DNA from: Hysterangium stoloniferum | Taxonomy: Eukaryota; Basidiomycota; Agaricomycetes; Hysterangiales; Hysterangiaceae | Assembly (NCBI GenBank): GCA_015178975.1 | Contig: WHVD01000125.1 | Span: forward strand, 1-64,000 | Direction of reading: 5' to 3' | Length of the DNA stretch: 64,000 nt | Part shown: in pieces, positions 45,866 through 56,820 of the stretch | Layout: each line of letters starts with the position of its first letter | Position numbering within the stretch: the first letter of the stretch is position 1 | Notes under the pieces: model-generated | Seen by the model: only the letters and a program-made list of their open reading frames with translations | The model's database searches: none | Told to the model about the DNA's origin: nothing | Translations under genes and position numbers: made by a program

Positions 45866-46985
45866 TCATGGACAGGTGGCCAACCCGGCTGTTTTGAACG
45901 TCGTCAACAGATTGCGATCAATCTAGGAGTGCCACTGAAATATTTTTTACGTATATAATTGCAAGAATTTAACGATGTTTTTTCCCTCTACCCGCATTCT
46001 GGCTTATCTATCGTTAAAAAGACTCAACTTCTAGAGCAGTCATGCACTCAAATTGGAATATATTTTGTACATATATAAACCATTCTTTACATTACATAAC
46101 ACTGATCCACAGTTCTTCAGTCAAAAAATTGGCAAGAAAGTATACTTTTGATACTAAAAGTGCACGCGAAGTTCGAATAAACAAAGTAACGCAAAAGTTC
46201 GTTATATATTTTGAGATACAACATTTGAGGTATATATATATACAATACAGCTCCAAGATATATGTCATGCGATGTATATGAGATAATTGGAGCCAATGAC
46301 GTAACAAGGATAAATGGAAATACATGTTCATACAACCTGTTTTGGTAATCGATTGACGGAATACGCGCAGGCCTGCAATTCCAACAGCAAGATCTATGTA
46401 TACCCAACTTGAATCCGAGAGACGTTTATGAGACATTTACGATCGAGGTTTCAACAACAACAAGTTATACTCGTCTCTGGAAAACAATCATATTGGCCAC
46501 TCATGGATAGCACTGGGGTGGAAGTCACGCGCGGCTAGCCTCCTTTCCGGGTTAACCCTTTATTCTCTCTCCTGTTTCTTGATTTTCAATAAATAAAATT
46601 GATCTTTGCTGATGCTGATCGATATTCACGACTCGCCAGCCTGAAGCCGATTCAATGGTTTGACGATGATCACAAGAAATCCTGAAATATTGAGGATCAT
46701 TTTGAGATGTCTGTTAATGAATTGCCATGGTAAAAGATGCACTCAATCACGCTCCTATAGGTCTCAAACAAGTTAATAAATGCAGCAAATGCAATACTAC
46801 ATAGTACCGAATATCCATTAATTTTGTAACATGATGCGACATTTATCCCTGCCGAGGGCGATCATACTAAATGCGATCATTGTGATTCCACTAGGATTCT
46901 TTCTACCTGACAGAGAAGAAGAGATCATACCTACATGATTTGTTCGGTTTCTCTGGATGAGATGTTAAATTTGATGATGAAACAC
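45866..46985. other. AT-rich intergenic sequence
   Basis: Runs of TA (TATATATATA near 46230), overlapping small ORFs on both strands (46042-46436) without domains. No gene supported. Confidence 0.4.
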
Positions 46986-47235
46986 ACCTTTTTATAGGGG
47001 TAGTCCACCAATTATTGCAACTTTTCATATGAAGATGCTAATTGTGGACCATGCATTTGGAGGTTAATGTGTGTCAGAACCACTATACACCTCCCAGAGC
47101 ATCCAACCTATATTGTCAGGAGGTGCTACACTAACTGACACAAGATATTGAGACACAAAGTACTTTTATTACAAGCTTATTAAACCCTTGTATATTGTGT
47201 ATTGCAATAGAGTCAACTCATACTATTTTTAATAT
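46986..47235. repeat. dispersed repeat related to 18931-19020
   Basis: The right half (47130-47235) is the reverse complement of 18931-19020 with moderate divergence. The left half contains CACTATACACCTCCCAG and may belong to the same element. Confidence 0.55.
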
Positions 47236-48431
47236 GAGAACGTGACACACGCATTCAGCAGCCTAGATAGAGCCCACAAGGCCACATATCTCGTCTCTTT
47301 GTTCCCCCTTTCTTCTCCTTCCCTATTGTTCCACATTTACCATGTATATAGTTCCGTCCTTCATCTCATTCTTCATCTTGCGTAGTTCTTACAGCACCAC
47401 TCATCATTGATCCTTAAGAATCGACAGCTCACGTGATGTACCTACGACTGAGCAACCGGATGACACTGTAGTTTTTCTTCTATAATATTTGAATTATTTT
47501 CAAGTAACGACTTTAAGGATAATAATGTCATGAAATGGGTGTAGCTTTTATGACAATTATAGAAAGAAAACAATTAGCTGCACATCAGAGACGAATAGGT
47601 CCGACTGAAGTAGGAATTTATGGGACTACCTTTGAATCGAAATGTTTTTGTTGATAACGTGCCTTCCCTAATTAGAATTCTTAATAGTTTAGGATGATTG
47701 AGGGAATCATACCTCAACCACTTTATTTTAAATATTTCCTGAAGATAGTAAAGAAATAAAAGAAGAAAAGATTCACATAATTCTATCTATATTTTATATT
47801 ATAATATTATAACAATAGCACTTTTATTTAGAGATCAAAGTTTCTATTTACCTGTCTTCGCTGTAATTTAATTAATACGAAATTATGTTGTTACCTGCTT
47901 CGACAAACATAAATTAATGTACAAATAACAAGAGGATGATTGAGGGCACGATCTTATTGGATTACGTAATATATCGCCTCGCCAGGAAAAGGGTTGATGC
48001 CAGAGCGTAATTTCGCAGCCGAAGGAAAGAACGTCCAGCTCAAAATACGAAAACATTTATTCTTGACGATGACGCAAGAGCATGGACAGAACCTTTTCGG
48101 AACCGACGTTGCAGAATGGAAACCATTTTCCGGACCGAATTCTAATGCAGGAGCTGGTTCAAGCGGCTAAAACCGAGACAGCGCCATATACAGGTACCGC
48201 AGAGCATCACATCAATAGAATAATTATCTACTTTTAAGAATTATTTTACCAGCTATCTTCTCTAATTCAAAATAAATATCATTGTATTTATTATATATTT
48301 CGTCATTTATGATTGATTCTTTATTATGAAATCTACTATTACTTTTATCGGGTCACTGGATCACACATAATAACTATTTCCTGCTTATTCTGATCTTCAA
48401 TCTTAGCTTGTCTCACCTTTTTCATACAAGT
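47236..48431. other. intergenic, no gene seen
   Basis: AT-rich. Polyadenylation-like AATAAA runs around 47750-47830 and 48270-48310. No supported ORF. Confidence 0.4.
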
Positions 48432-48488
48432 AGCGGTTTCGAGCCGACGAAAGCTCTCATCAGGGGGATGGCGCTACCCCGACCGCCC
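48432..48488 (-). ncRNA. type III hammerhead ribozyme, left copy
   Basis: On the minus strand, from 5' to 3': stem III strand GGCGGU (48487-48482), cleavage residue C (48481, triplet GUC), stem I GGGG (48480-48477) with a 9-nt loop and CCCC (48467-48464). The core CUGAUGA (48463-48457) follows, then stem II GAGC/GCUC (48456-48453 / 48444-48441) with loop UUUCGUCG, the core GAAA (48440-48437), and the stem III return strand from A48437 (ACCGCU to 48432). All invariant hammerhead positions are present and each stem closes. Predicted self-cleavage is between 48481 and 48480. It lies in a short repeat whose upstream part (GGCTCTCTGGCTTA) recurs beside the second copy at 55510-55565. Confidence 0.82.
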
Positions 48489-48676
48489 TCCTCAGAATTG
48501 CTGATCTTGTAAGCCAGAGAGCCAAGCGAAAGCAAAGTAAGTAAACTACAAACAATACCGTCAGTGAACGCATAAAAAATCTAAGTGATTCTTACCAGAC
48601 AGCGACCACGGAAGCAACTCAGCCAAGAGAAAGTAAGTGAAGGACTAAATATTGGGCTTGAACTGATTGACCTTGA

Positions 48677-48770
48677 TATAACGCTTGACGACCTTGAAGG
48701 GCTTGATATAACACTTGATGATGTTGAGGGACTTGATATAACGCTTGATGACATTGAGGGGCGAATATAG
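48677..48770 (+). repeat. 30-bp tandem repeat, about three units
   Basis: Units of the form CTTGATATAACRCTTGATGA-YNTTGAGGG. In the plus frame 48585-48770 they encode a ten-residue repeat, LDITLDD(L/V/I)EG, which would be an acidic repeat peptide. The 61-aa ORF is short and may be chance. Confidence 0.65.
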
Positions 48771-49503
48771 CGCTTGAAGGTAGTCTTGAGAGAGAATGAG
48801 AGAATGAGGCAACAAGCTACAGTTGATATGGCGTTTGGGGGAGGAGAGAGAGGGGGGAGGGCGGCCGTCGGTCTGAAGAGAGTGGTGGAACCAGGCAGGG
48901 ATTTATACGCAGGAGATTGGGTTGCCGCACTAATATTCGCACTCCGACCGCAAACACACGAAACCCGCCGGTGAAATAATTAACTGACCTATATTAAGAA
49001 CAACCCAAATTAGGGGAATGCAGGGTTTTGAACTGAAGTCGGAGTTGAAACGCACGTGGTTTAGGCTGAGAGCCAAGAAACCCATCCTACAGCCACGCCG
49101 GCAAAAGCTGCATACCACACAGTCCTCTTCCTTAAGTGCATATGAATATCCTTGTTAGTTTTCCTGAGGGGTGCTTTGTTACCTTGTCCGATAATACGAC
49201 CGACAGGCCAAGATAGCCCAATACGTACAGAAGAAGGATGCTTCCGGGGGACCGGTCCTAACACGGTCATTTTGATGTTCTCCGGACGGCCGGCGCCCCT
49301 CGCTCTAACTCAATCTCGATTTAATACAGAGTAGCGATTGCATTCCGCCCTGTTTCCCCACACAATATATCTCTACATAGAGTCCTGAAACTAATGTGGT
49401 TATGCATCAAACGGAACAAAGTGCCAGTCGATGTGAATTTGAAAAGCGAAATAGATACATGACCGGCGGCAAAAACCGCTAATAGATACAAAGAATTTTG
49501 CTG
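48771..49503. other. intergenic, G-rich then mixed
   Basis: A purine-rich stretch at 48835-48865 (GGGGGAGGAGAGAGAGGGG) and no supported gene. It is the 3' flank of the VPS15 pseudogene on the minus strand. Confidence 0.4.
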
Positions 49504-52500
49504 TCACTGGGCTTCCTCTACGTGCCACACCTTCACAACACCTGACGATACCGCCGCGGAAGGGTGAATCAATACACCCAAGGGCTGTTATACAGTCTTG
49601 GTGAGCCTCCAGCAGATGCTGCATGAGTAATAGTCTCGGAACCGATGGTGTCATTAGTCGCGCAAGAAGAAGTGGAGCGTGATCGTTAATACATACGGCA
49701 AATGAACCAAGGCGTTCCAAATAGATTTTCCTGAATGATGCCTTATCGCCATCGATATCAAATTTAGTCAATACAGCAGACCGCTCCCAAATCCTACAGC
49801 CGCAGTATCTTCCGAGCCTGTCATGATGAAACCGCTTCCCCTTGTTTTTAATACACTTCTCCAATGCGTTCAATACCCGCATCAGATCGGGTGGAACCTT
49901 CAAGCCCTGAAAAATCCAGACCCAACCATTGCTCATACGCCAGGCTGTGTCCACACAGACGTCTATCGCGACGAATCCGTCTCACTAGCAGACGGAGTCG
50001 CACCGTCGGGGGGTGAGAGCGCAGTGCGGGAGCGCACAATGACCGCAATAGCAGCCGCGGGAATCTTTTCCGACTCTATTCCGGAGATGACCGAGGGAGC
50101 AGCCCCGATCTGCACCGTCGATGTCGATGTGTCAGGGGAAGATTGCCGAGTTTCATATCTAAGCTTGTCCCCATGACTCAATACCATTCCCTCCGATTGA
50201 GGGGAAGGTCGGACCCCGGGAGCAACCATTACCCACCGCTCACGGCCTTTCGTTGGGTGAATCATGCATTTATGTATTCTAAGGGGTTTGCCAGGCGACG
50301 CGACGCCAGTCTTCCAGCTCTTAATAAGCAAGCCAAAACATAGATCTCACAACGTGAGAACTCCGGTGATGGATGCAACCACAATCCATGTACAAGAGTA
50401 GCATGTGTAGTAGCATATATGATGTTGGAGGTAGTTTCTAAAAGACACGAGCTAGAAAGAGGTAGATGACTTGATTAAATAAATAAAGCTTTACCTGTAT
50501 TGTAATGCGCAAGAGATGTGATGTATTCCCTTGCATGGTCCACTCGATGCTCTCTCACTATCTGAAGTTTACTATACTTGGGCATAGACCCACTTGATGA
50601 TACATGCACTGTCACAACATGGAGACTCCCATCGTTACTTGCACTTGCAAAACAATGCGCACCCTCAAGCATACATACCGGTGCCACACGCGAATGATGC
50701 TGCGAATACGTCTGATCTCACACCTTCAAATCTAATAATCTGAACACGTCACAAAGAACGGATGGTGTGGCGCGACAGCAATGCCATTGACCGCGATAAG
50801 AGATTCACAATCAGAGCTTCCTTGCATCGAAAAACGCGTTTTGTCGGGGAGTATTTCGTCGCCGACAGAACCGCATCGTCCTCCACTACCCCAATCCCCG
50901 TCCGCGAAATAGATGGGCTTCCAACAAGGCAGTCGCGTTAGCCTTCACCGAGCCCACCGCCGCCGGCGCTTCCTGGTAGTCAGTGCACCCATGTGCTCGA
51001 GGCTACCCACACGAGGTAGGCGTGGACTGTTGTACAATCCGTGACGATCCCCCTTTGGTGGAAACTCCGGAGGGCCTCGTCGCGATGAATATAGTTTGCG
51101 GGACAACCCTGAGCTTCTGGAGCTCGACGCCAGACGTCGTTTGCGCCATTGCTTCTGGTTCTGGTTCGTTCGACCGTGTAGTAAACCTAGATCATGTCAG
51201 TCTCATATGTCGACCAGTGTCCTTGATATATCTCACCTTGATAGCACATTGGAAAGTTTAATGATATAGTCACGAACTGCTAAAAGTTTGATCTCGTCAG
51301 TAGAAGTCATCCCAAGCTTTTGAAGCTTGGAGATATTAGCTTTATCCCTGTATTATCATTCAGGAATAGAACAAATAGAATAACTGGTCACATACTCTTC
51401 TGTCCGGTGTGCAGCTGTACGAGTGGTTCCTGACTTTCTATTGGATATCAAAGTCTCCGTGGGCGTCTCAGTCTTCCGGAACGGTCTTGCCTTTTGAGCT
51501 TTGAGCTTTCCAGAAAATAGTGTTATCGGCTTTCATCGCCCAAAGCACTGCCGCATCGAACACTTGGGGTGAAAGCTGGATGAAAGATGTGGTGAGCTGA
51601 TAGATATAGGAGCAATTTGTAGTGATCCAATAACATACAGGAGTTTTCAACGTTAAAAGGAGACTTCCTCGCTTATACTTCGCAGATCCGTACGCAAGAA
51701 ATGTTTTAAAGAAGGATATAGTATACACCAGGCTTCTGCTGAGGGCAACCTCTTCGTTGCTCCTGCAAGAAATGCGGAGGCGCCTAAATTTCCTTGAATG
51801 TTATTCGTATTCAACAAAATACTGGCAGGACACACCTTCTCTGATCCATATATTCAAATGATAAAGGAAGCCCAAAGTAGCGCTCATGAGTTCCCACAGA
51901 CGCATTCTTTGGAAAAGACCCAGTTCACAAAGTCTTGTCAACGAAGTGAGAACACGAGCGACAACAGTTTCTCCATCGTCTTCAAAGAACAGCACTTGTC
52001 AATAAAAGACATTAAAGGAGGAAAATAGTTTTACCAGATAAAGCTTGGATCATCAATGGAAATAAGCTTCGACCGCCAACACACGCCGCAACATCAACAA
52101 TCGTCTCGAAAAATGCCTACCGCAGAAGCCAATCTCGATCATTGAGATATGTGATCATGTGCCCCGAGCAATACATCATTAGTATTCTGCCGTCCAAGGA
52201 AAACACAGAGCGAAGAGACGTTAATATGTACAGTGCGTTTCACGACACTGAATCGATCAATAATGAAAGTAATAAGTCTTGAATGGATGATTGTAAGTCT
52301 TGTAGACTGGCATCGTAAGAAACCTAGATACAGACGCATCTGAGCATCAAAAAGGACAGAAATACTATTTTCTCTCACCTCGTGAAGTGCATCGTCATAT
52401 TCGTCCGTATGAACGGGTTTAAATGTCCCATGAGCCTTTATCGCCTGGCCCATTTCTAAATACCGTACGTTCGCATCGGACAACGGTGCAATGCATTGGG

Positions 52501-52721
52501 CCAGAGTACACCGAACGAAAACATCGGGATATTTATACAGGTGTCGAATGTTTGGGAAAATATAGAATTAGCTAATAGGATCATGAGGACACAAAACCAG
52601 GATAATAAATTAATAATACCGATATCACTTGCATTAATGTTCGCAAGCCTGCATTTCCAACAATATTACAGAGCAGACAGAAACATCATTGTTTGAAACA
52701 TTGTAGCGGGTGGCAGTGAAT
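49504..52721 (-). pseudogene. VPS15: VPS15 (PI3-kinase regulatory subunit 4) remnant: HEAT and WD40 regions
   Basis: Read from 52700 down to the stop at 49504 the minus strand carries, in order, the HEAT-repeat part and the WD40 part of VPS15. HEAT segments are DVFVRCTLAQCIAPLSD, VRYLEMGQAIKAHGTF, SSLCVFLGRQNTNDVLL, RDWLLR, LCELGLFQRMRLWELM and WCILYPSLKHFLRTDL. WD40 segments are ALLEAHLFRGRG, GIAVAPHHPFFVTCSD, PKYSKLQIVREHRVDHA, LIKSWKTGVASPGKP, HPTKGRERWVMVAP, AHQDCITALGCIDSPF and a final SGVVKVWHVEEAQ. VPS15 is the regulatory scaffold of the VPS34 complex in endosomal sorting and autophagy. This copy is dead: there is a frameshift near 52155, an in-frame stop at 52117-52119 and further breaks. 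The N-terminal kinase domain is not seen; a LINE lies at its upstream border. A functional copy is presumably elsewhere. Confidence 0.85.
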
Positions 52722-53371
52722 AACATGGTCATGTGACGTGGGCCCTGGAGCGCGCGAAGGCTCGCTCTCTGACCCTTTGGCGCAAAGACTGGCTTGGCCT
52801 CCCCCACACCAATGCTGCCGCCATTTCACACAAACTTCCCGCCCTGCGCCTCTCGAAGTTCCACAAGGAATACGGAGGGCCCCACCGCACCCACACCCGC
52901 ATCATCCAGGCCATCACGGGCCATGGATTCTACGGTGCCTACTACAACTGTTTTCTCCCAGACCTCCCATCATCCTGCCCCTGCGGCACATCACCCATTC
53001 AGTCCCGCCTTCACATATTAACCGAGTGCCCCCTCTACGAGGAACACCGCCACCTCCTGCTCGCCGCCTCTCAGGACCTGTCCCCCTCCGCCATCCCCAG
53101 AACCCACAAAGGAATCACCCCCCTAGAAAAGTTCATCGACGCCTCCAACGCCTTTGGCAAGTCGTCGCCCCCCCTTTTGGTCCCCATCTCTCCCTTCCGC
53201 CCTTTTCCCCCCTCCTTACAATTGACCCTCATACCCACACCTACTCGCCCCGGCATCTACATACATTTATTTACCTACCATTAGGGTCCCTGTTTCCAAC
53301 CGCTATGGATCTTAGTTATGTGATGCGGTATATAAATGTATTAAAAAGAAAAAAAAAACATGGTCATGTGA
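52722..53371 (+). mobile_element. 5'-truncated LINE with 15-bp target duplication
   Basis: Flanked by AACATGGTCATGTGA at 52722-52736 and again at 53357-53371. The inserted part (52737-53356) ends in an A-rich tail (AAAAAGAAAAAAAA). Truncation at the 5' end, an A tail and a long TSD are the signature of target-primed reverse transcription. Confidence 0.93.
52737..53284 (+). pseudogene. C-terminal end of the LINE ORF2 protein
   Basis: An open frame enters at the truncation point and runs to TAG at 53284. It carries the zinc-binding C-terminal module of fungal Tad-like LINEs, C-x-C-x9-H-x4-C (CPCGTSPIQSRLHILTEC), preceded by FHKEYGGPHRTHTRI and GFYGAY. The endonuclease and reverse transcriptase parts were not copied. 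The remaining frame is undamaged, so the insertion is not very old. Confidence 0.85.
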
Positions 53372-53638
53372 TTGAACCGCGTATCATGCTCTAGCATTAC
53401 TTACTCTCATTTCCTTCTTTGAACTGTCTCTTACAACTTTCTTTCTTACCACCATGTTAACTCAAATTAATTGCCACACCACTTCAGTCTTCTCTCCAAC
53501 TGAACTAGGCCCAGTGGCCACGACATTTAAGATGATTATTAGATGTGTTCTCAGCCCCCATTTAGCATTTCTGAAGTTTGTCATTGCTTATCACTTACTT
53601 TATATAGCGTGAACCTAACGATCCCTGCTCCCTCCTAT

Positions 53639-53998
53639 GAGATCCCATATGGACCTACCTTACCCGCACCTACTGCTTCAAAAAGGACCTAGCCCAACAA
53701 GGGAAAAACGATGGAACTGTCAAAGACAATTACAGCATGGTACAATTTTTTCATTGCGTTTGTCTCTGTGGTCTGACAAAACAAAAATAGTAATCTTAAT
53801 GCACTCAATTACCTTAAAGAGCACCCCGGTACGACAGCAGCTGAGTTCAAGAAGGTTTTCAATAATCTTAACAAGGAGACACGAAAGGTATGTCAATCGC
53901 GATTTAAACTTATGAAATTTATGAAATTATGTCATCTTCTAGAAGTACGATGTGCTTGCTAAGGAACAAAGAAAAATTCTCATCGTTGTTGCCAACTA
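53639..53998 (+). pseudogene. HMG-box-like protein fragment with stops
   Basis: The frame reads TITAWYNFFIAFVSVV, then ALNYLKEHPGTTAAEFKKVF and NNLNKETRK. A 55-nt intron with GTATGT..CTTCTAG follows at about 53889-53943, then KYDVLAKEQRKILIVVAN and TAA. The pattern of aromatic residues, Pro, Leu and the K-x-Y-x3-A-x4-R end resembles an HMG box (DNA bending). Two in-frame stops (53689 and 53775 region) lie upstream, so it is probably a pseudogene. Family assignment is tentative. Confidence 0.4.
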
Positions 53999-54730
53999 AT
54001 CGATGCATAAAGTCAGACATTTTTTCTTCATCTTTCACCTTAATCTCGCCTCACTAACTAAACGTCGTTTTTTTTTCTAATAGATTCACTCACAAATATG
54101 TTTATTTCTCAAAAGATGAAAATCGGCAGAGCAGGAATGGCGAGTATCCAGAGCGCAGATGGACACAGTAGACAGAATATCCCAGAACAAATATGTATTA
54201 TAGTAGAATTAATAATTAACTAGCAATTTAAAACATCTACATGATTTGGACAAAAATAATTTGTCCACGTTCTCTGAAGGAGGCACGTGATATCGACAAC
54301 AATGCTCGATCACTTTTTACGCCACTCAGTGTTCTTTTGTTCCCTTTTCTCTTTGTTCTCTCTCATTGTTCTTTATCCTATATATCCCGCATTCCTAGTT
54401 CCACACTCCCCATCTTGTCTCGTCTCAATTCCGCACTCGATAGGTACTTGTTTTCCCTTTCTCGCATCTCGTCTCGTCTCAATTCCGCACTCGATAGTCT
54501 TCAAAGACTTCGAGTTCTGCTTATATTTTCGCACCCCCCTTCCTCTTCCCCTATTTACGCTGCATGTATTTCGCTTCCGCCGGCTTGAGCACGGCCCGAT
54601 TTATTTCTGGTCGCGCAAAAGAGCGGTGGCGACGCAATAGACTCTATTTGCTCGCCCAAACTCACGAACGAACGCCAGAGAGCATGCAATAGACCACCTC
54701 AGACCACACCAACTAGAGCTAGAAGCACTC
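53999..54730. other. intergenic with a 27-bp direct repeat
   Basis: C/T-rich sequence. TCTCGTCTCAATTCCGCACT plus GATAG-type ends recurs at 54417-54443 and 54471-54497, a 54-bp period. No gene supported. Confidence 0.45.
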
Positions 54731-55137
54731 AGCATTTTGATTGAGTTTACAAATTTCAGACAGAGAACGTGTCAGCAGAGAGCAGCAGATCTTCTGGAGG
54801 GTGGCCAAAATCTGGAAATATCTGGATCCAATCTGCTCTTCAGTTCTCAGCAGATTCCCATGGACAATACCAGATATTTCTAGAGGTTTTCACTGGGGTT
54901 CAATGTGTCAGGCCCAGACGTACAGATATCCGTGCAATAGGCGTATTCTGCAATCTCTGTAGGTGAAATCTGCCCTAGGATTCCTGGGGGTGGGGGACAA
55001 TGGTAGGCAATCTTACAATAAGGTCTTGGCCAGAGGACTTCCCAAGAGACACAGGGGGAAAGGGGGGAGCACTGCACGTAAGCAGAAGCCAAGTTCTACC
55101 CATCATCAGACTCCATGGCTGTTCTTTTCCAGTAACA
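54731..55137 (+). repeat. LTR-like fragment with the shared motif
   Basis: Contains CACGTAAGCAGAAGCCAAG at about 55074-55092 and ends CCAGTAACA at 55137, in the same arrangement as LTR families B and C. The 5' border is not defined. Confidence 0.45.
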
Positions 55138-55509
55138 TCTATGGGGACGAGGGTGATCAAAAGCATTCATCATGGAGAGCCGAAGTTTGGCTTAAACATG
55201 CAGATAGTTATTTGGTGTGCATGATATATATGTAGACTACAAGTGATAGATTCCACCATCGTCTTGTTGTATGGATCCGATCCGTTTCCCTGCTGGACTC
55301 GGTCCACGACTTGTCGGCTTCGGTGATCGTTGATCTCGGGTTGAAACCTCCCTCCCCTGACAGGTGTACTGGCCAACCGTATACTACCCACCATTGGGTC
55401 TCAATATTCTCAGAGTTCGATGTTGGTCGGCACGAATCCAGTATCTTATCACTCCCTTCGGCTCTCAGGCTTAGTAGTAGACTCCTAATCGGTAATTCTG
55501 GATGGGCGA
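55138..55509. other. flank upstream of the right hammerhead
   Basis: No gene. The last 60 bases (GGCTCTCAGGCTTA...GGTAATTCTGGATGGGCG) resemble the sequence upstream of the left hammerhead on the minus strand (48481-48530). Confidence 0.5.
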
Positions 55510-55565
55510 AACGGTAGCGGTAGCGATATCCCCCTGATGAGAGCTTTCTTCGGCTCGAAACCGTT
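55510..55565 (+). ncRNA. type III hammerhead ribozyme, right copy
   Basis: Stem III AACGGU (55510-55515), cleavage residue A (55516, triplet GUA), and stem I GCGG/CCCC (55517-55520 / 55530-55533) with one C-C mismatch. Core CUGAUGA (55534-55540), stem II GAGC/GCUC (55541-55544 / 55553-55556) with loop UUUCUUCG, core GAAA (55557-55560), stem III return ACCGUU (55560-55565). Predicted cleavage is between 55516 and 55517. Compared with the left copy, one stem III pair changes from G-C to A-U on both sides, a compensatory change. Confidence 0.78.
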
Positions 55566-55959
55566 ATCCACCCTCTACCTTAGCTGACAAAGTTCGGTCT
55601 TCGGATACAACTGATTGCGGCGAGTGATAAGGTGGCGGTCTGCCCAGCGGCGCTCTGGTGGACGCTGGTTATCAGGCGTTGCCTTGGTCACTGTGCTATC
55701 TCGTCTAAGTATGACCAGGAGTGGAGATGTAGTCTTCGGTCGAGGAATTGCCGGAAAACAAATATCTTTATGCAGCCATACCAACCACAAGAAATAATTT
55801 GCCTCACGAAGGTGAATCGGATCGTATACGTCCCGACATCCAGAGTTTAGAGTAAAAGCCTGTCTAATAGCCGAGATCATTAATTATTTTCTTCACATAG
55901 TCTCGGATCCACGAAATGTTTGATAGGGGACGACACAGAGGGGGAACCCCAGGGTGTTG
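55566..55959. other. region between the hammerhead and the hydrolase remnant
   Basis: No supported ORF. Short frames on both strands do not agree. It may include sequence co-duplicated with the ribozyme. Confidence 0.4.
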
Positions 55960-56820
55960 TGTGCGTAATGTGTGAAGTATGCCAACATAAATAGCCGTTC
56001 TTTTTGATAGTATTGTAGCCCATCCATGGCTTGGGTGGTAACCGAGAACGCTCCTGGACAACACTTTCTGGCTTCGAGATTTTCTTCCGCGTGACCTCCC
56101 CAACACAAGAATCATAACCTATGGCTACGATTCGGCGAGAGCCAGTGTGCAGCTGTCGGTTCGAGCTATACACGACCATGCGGATGATCTCATCTACCAA
56201 CTTGCGAAGGATGGGCGAAATTCAGAGAGCAGGTAACGTTCCTTTCACTGTACGCAATGTATTGTCTTTATATTAAGATAGGACCGCTGGATCATTGTCG
56301 TGGCGCATGGGCTAGGAGGAATTATTCTCAAATTTGTATGTGCACTCAGTGCCTTTCCTTGAACATAATTCACATAAAATAAAATACATCGAAGGTACTA
56401 ATTATCGCGAATAAAGCGCGTGCTCAATATTTAGTAGAGCGCGGGTCAGTCGCGGATAATGCTCTTGCTCGAATAGTAGAGCGATGTCAATCGCCACATC
56501 AACGACCGGCCTTGTTTTCTTGGGAACTCCATATCAAATATTAGATAATATTGATTTGATTCTTGTTCTCCTTAAGATTCCATCTCGACTTCGGCCCACA
56601 AACAAGAAGTTAGCGCAACATCTCACGGCAACATCAAATGCGTGTGAAAACCGACTCGCTCAGTTTTGTAGTCATCCTCCGTTTTGGAATTGAACTTGGA
56701 TATGCTGGTATAGGTTTTATAGAGGCCAATCGCTCTCACGTTGTCGACGCCAGGAACATTTTCCGCATTAACTATAATCCGACGTGTCAGGTTATTCATT
56801 TATAATAAAGGGAATATAAC
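55960..56820 (+). pseudogene. alpha/beta-hydrolase (SesB/DUF676-like) domain of an NLR-type protein, decayed
   Basis: Segments in order are a strand with IHGLGGNRERSW (about 56019-56056), WLRDFLPRDLPNTRIITYGYDS (about 56068-56133), DHADDLIYQLAKDGR, then the nucleophile elbow VVAHGLGGIILKF (about 56297-56330), ANKARAQYLVERG, and GLVFLGTPYQ (about 56508-56540). The last segment reads RPTNKKLAQHLTATSNACEN. This is the layout of the esterase-like domain at the N terminus of many fungal NACHT/NLR proteins, thought to act in self/non-self or immune-like signalling. Introns such as 56231-56280 and 56337-56395 look normal, but the segments lie in different frames with at least two frameshifts. The nucleophile position is Gly (AHGLGG) where Ser is expected. 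No NACHT domain follows. Confidence 0.72.

Noticed and set aside
46042..46436. overlapping ORFs on both strands in AT-rich sequence
   Set aside because: Low-complexity translation and no conserved motif.
49823..50176. 117-aa plus-strand ORF
   Set aside because: Antisense of the VPS15 WD40 region, which has recognisable segments on the minus strand.
55075..55100. CTGATGA on the minus strand near 55090 as a hammerhead
   Set aside because: The following bases (TGGGTAG...) do not form stem II and no GAAAC core is present.
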